A DNA stretch of 5,237 nt from Campylobacterota bacterium. Its GTDB lineage: Bacteria > Campylobacterota > Campylobacteria > Campylobacterales > Sulfurovaceae. The position numbers were made by a program, and so were the translations under genes. This document shows, in pieces, positions 5,080 to 5,237 of this stretch. The notes beneath the pieces were generated by a model. That model saw only the letters and a program-made list of their open reading frames with translations, searched no databases and was not told the DNA's origin. The DNA lies in contig JAHZJZ010000312.1 of NCBI GenBank assembly GCA_022600655.1, positions 1 to 5,237 on the forward strand, given 5' to 3'. Within the stretch, counting starts at the first letter, position 1. Every line of letters begins with the position of its first letter.

Positions 5080-5199
5080 ACAAATTTTCCTATTAATGTA
5101 CAAAATTTGTACTAAATAAGAAACTTGTAGTAAAGCTAAAGTTACAAAACCCTTATTAACAAAGGATTTTTAGAGTTTTAAGAAACGCAGACTCTTGCT
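5080..5199. other. Attachment-site arm and integrase promoter region
   Basis: About 120 bases separate the integrase start from the tRNA fragment. They are strongly AT-rich and hold the palindrome GTACAAA-A-TTTGTAC (5098-5112), related ACAAATTTT and ACTTGTA stretches nearby, and TAACAA at 5157-5162. Integrases of this type bind short arm sites beside the core, and the integrase promoter must also lie here, so some of these repeats are probably arm sites or operators. Which is which cannot be told by eye. Confidence 0.4.
5098..5112. promoter_or_regulatory. Palindrome in the integrase promoter region
   Basis: GTACAAA and TTTGTAC are perfect reverse complements around a single central base. On the minus strand the right-hand edge of the site is about 20 bases before the integrase ATG, downstream of or between any promoter hexamers (TTCTTA and TACATT with 16 bases between is one weak option that would place it in the spacer). 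This position fits repression by a dimeric protein or by the integrase itself. It differs from the TTGTTA/TAACAA palindromes, so a separate regulator is implied. Confidence 0.4.
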
Positions 5200-5207
5200 A
5201 TGTCAAG
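5194..5207 (-). other. Probable recombination core (att site)
   Basis: On the minus strand CTTG-ACATAG-CAAG (5207-5194) has perfect four-base inverted arms around a six-base centre, and it straddles the point where tRNA homology ends. Tyrosine recombinases bind paired inverted core sites either side of a 6-8 base crossover region, so this is the likely core. The tRNA-derived half is TTGACAT and the element-derived half CAAG. The matching site at the other end is outside the window. Confidence 0.5.
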
Positions 5208-5237
5208 GTAGTGCTCTAACCAACTGAGCTACGCGAC
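5200..5237 (-). tRNA. tRNA-Val(GAC), 5' half only, interrupted at the anticodon loop
   Basis: Read on the minus strand: acceptor bases 2-7 (GTCGCG, 5237-5232; the first base is beyond the window), then TA, D-stem GCTC/GAGC around a nine-base D-loop with GG, then anticodon stem CTACC (5211-5207) and loop TTGACAT (5206-5200) with anticodon GAC at 5204-5202. The next bases should pair as GGTAG but read AGCAAG, and no T-arm (GTTCGA-type) or CCA end follows. The gene is therefore cut at the anticodon loop, exactly where the element with its integrase begins. This is an attachment-site junction, with the rest of the tRNA displaced or rebuilt at the other end of the element. Confidence 0.8.

Noticed and set aside
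5080..5103. Longer integrase start at a TTG codon, adding eight residues
   Set aside because: The ATG at 5079 has an AGGA at a normal distance and gives the MATIQKL start common in this family; the extension would run through the upstream regulatory palindrome.
5160..5237. Complete tRNA-Val gene on the minus strand
   Set aside because: The D-arm and anticodon loop are good, but the bases after the loop do not pair with the anticodon stem and no T-arm or acceptor 3' strand is present.

Overview
The window is an AT-rich bacterial segment that reads as the integrase-proximal end of a small integrative element. The main evidence is at the right edge. The minus strand there carries the 5' half of a tRNA-Val(GAC) gene, which stops being tRNA-like at the anticodon loop. 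About 120 bases further along the same strand lies a complete tyrosine recombinase gene. The host is probably a gammaproteobacterium, perhaps marine. That guess rests on base composition, the tRNA type and the look of the integrase, and I cannot fix a genus.

Layout from left to right. (1) Positions 46-1330 hold two convergent genes for small exported proteins that I do not recognise. Both have signal peptides, and only 19 bases separate their stop codons. A strongly SD-led 12-codon reading frame overlaps the junction and looks like the stump of a lost gene. (2) Positions 1331-1786 are about 450 bases without a gene. They contain TAACAA triplet repeats, imperfect direct repeats and AT-rich stretches, and end in a leader whose hairpin overlaps the Shine-Dalgarno of the next gene. 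This is the best place for a replication origin and copy control. (3) Positions 1787-3073 encode a 428-residue protein. Its C-terminal half shows motifs resembling the palm of family A DNA polymerases (IDYSS, an R-x3-K helix, PLHDAL), and its N-terminal half is basic and possibly winged-helix. I read it as the element's replication protein. (4) Two small plus-strand genes follow, a Cys-rich 90-residue protein and a 63-residue protein with two membrane segments. Each is preceded by a palindrome built from the same half-site, TTGTTA/TAACAA. (5) Positions 3809-4053 are a non-coding gap between convergent genes with several nested inverted repeats. (6) The integrase (4054-5079, minus) follows, with a palindrome in its promoter region, then the interrupted tRNA.

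Taken together, integrase, a compact polymerase-like replication protein, a few tiny genes under a possible shared operator and exported cargo match the economy of a phage satellite or a small integrative plasmid. No capsid, packaging, conjugation or recognisable repressor gene is visible. The left end of the element, and the matching attachment site, are not in the window.
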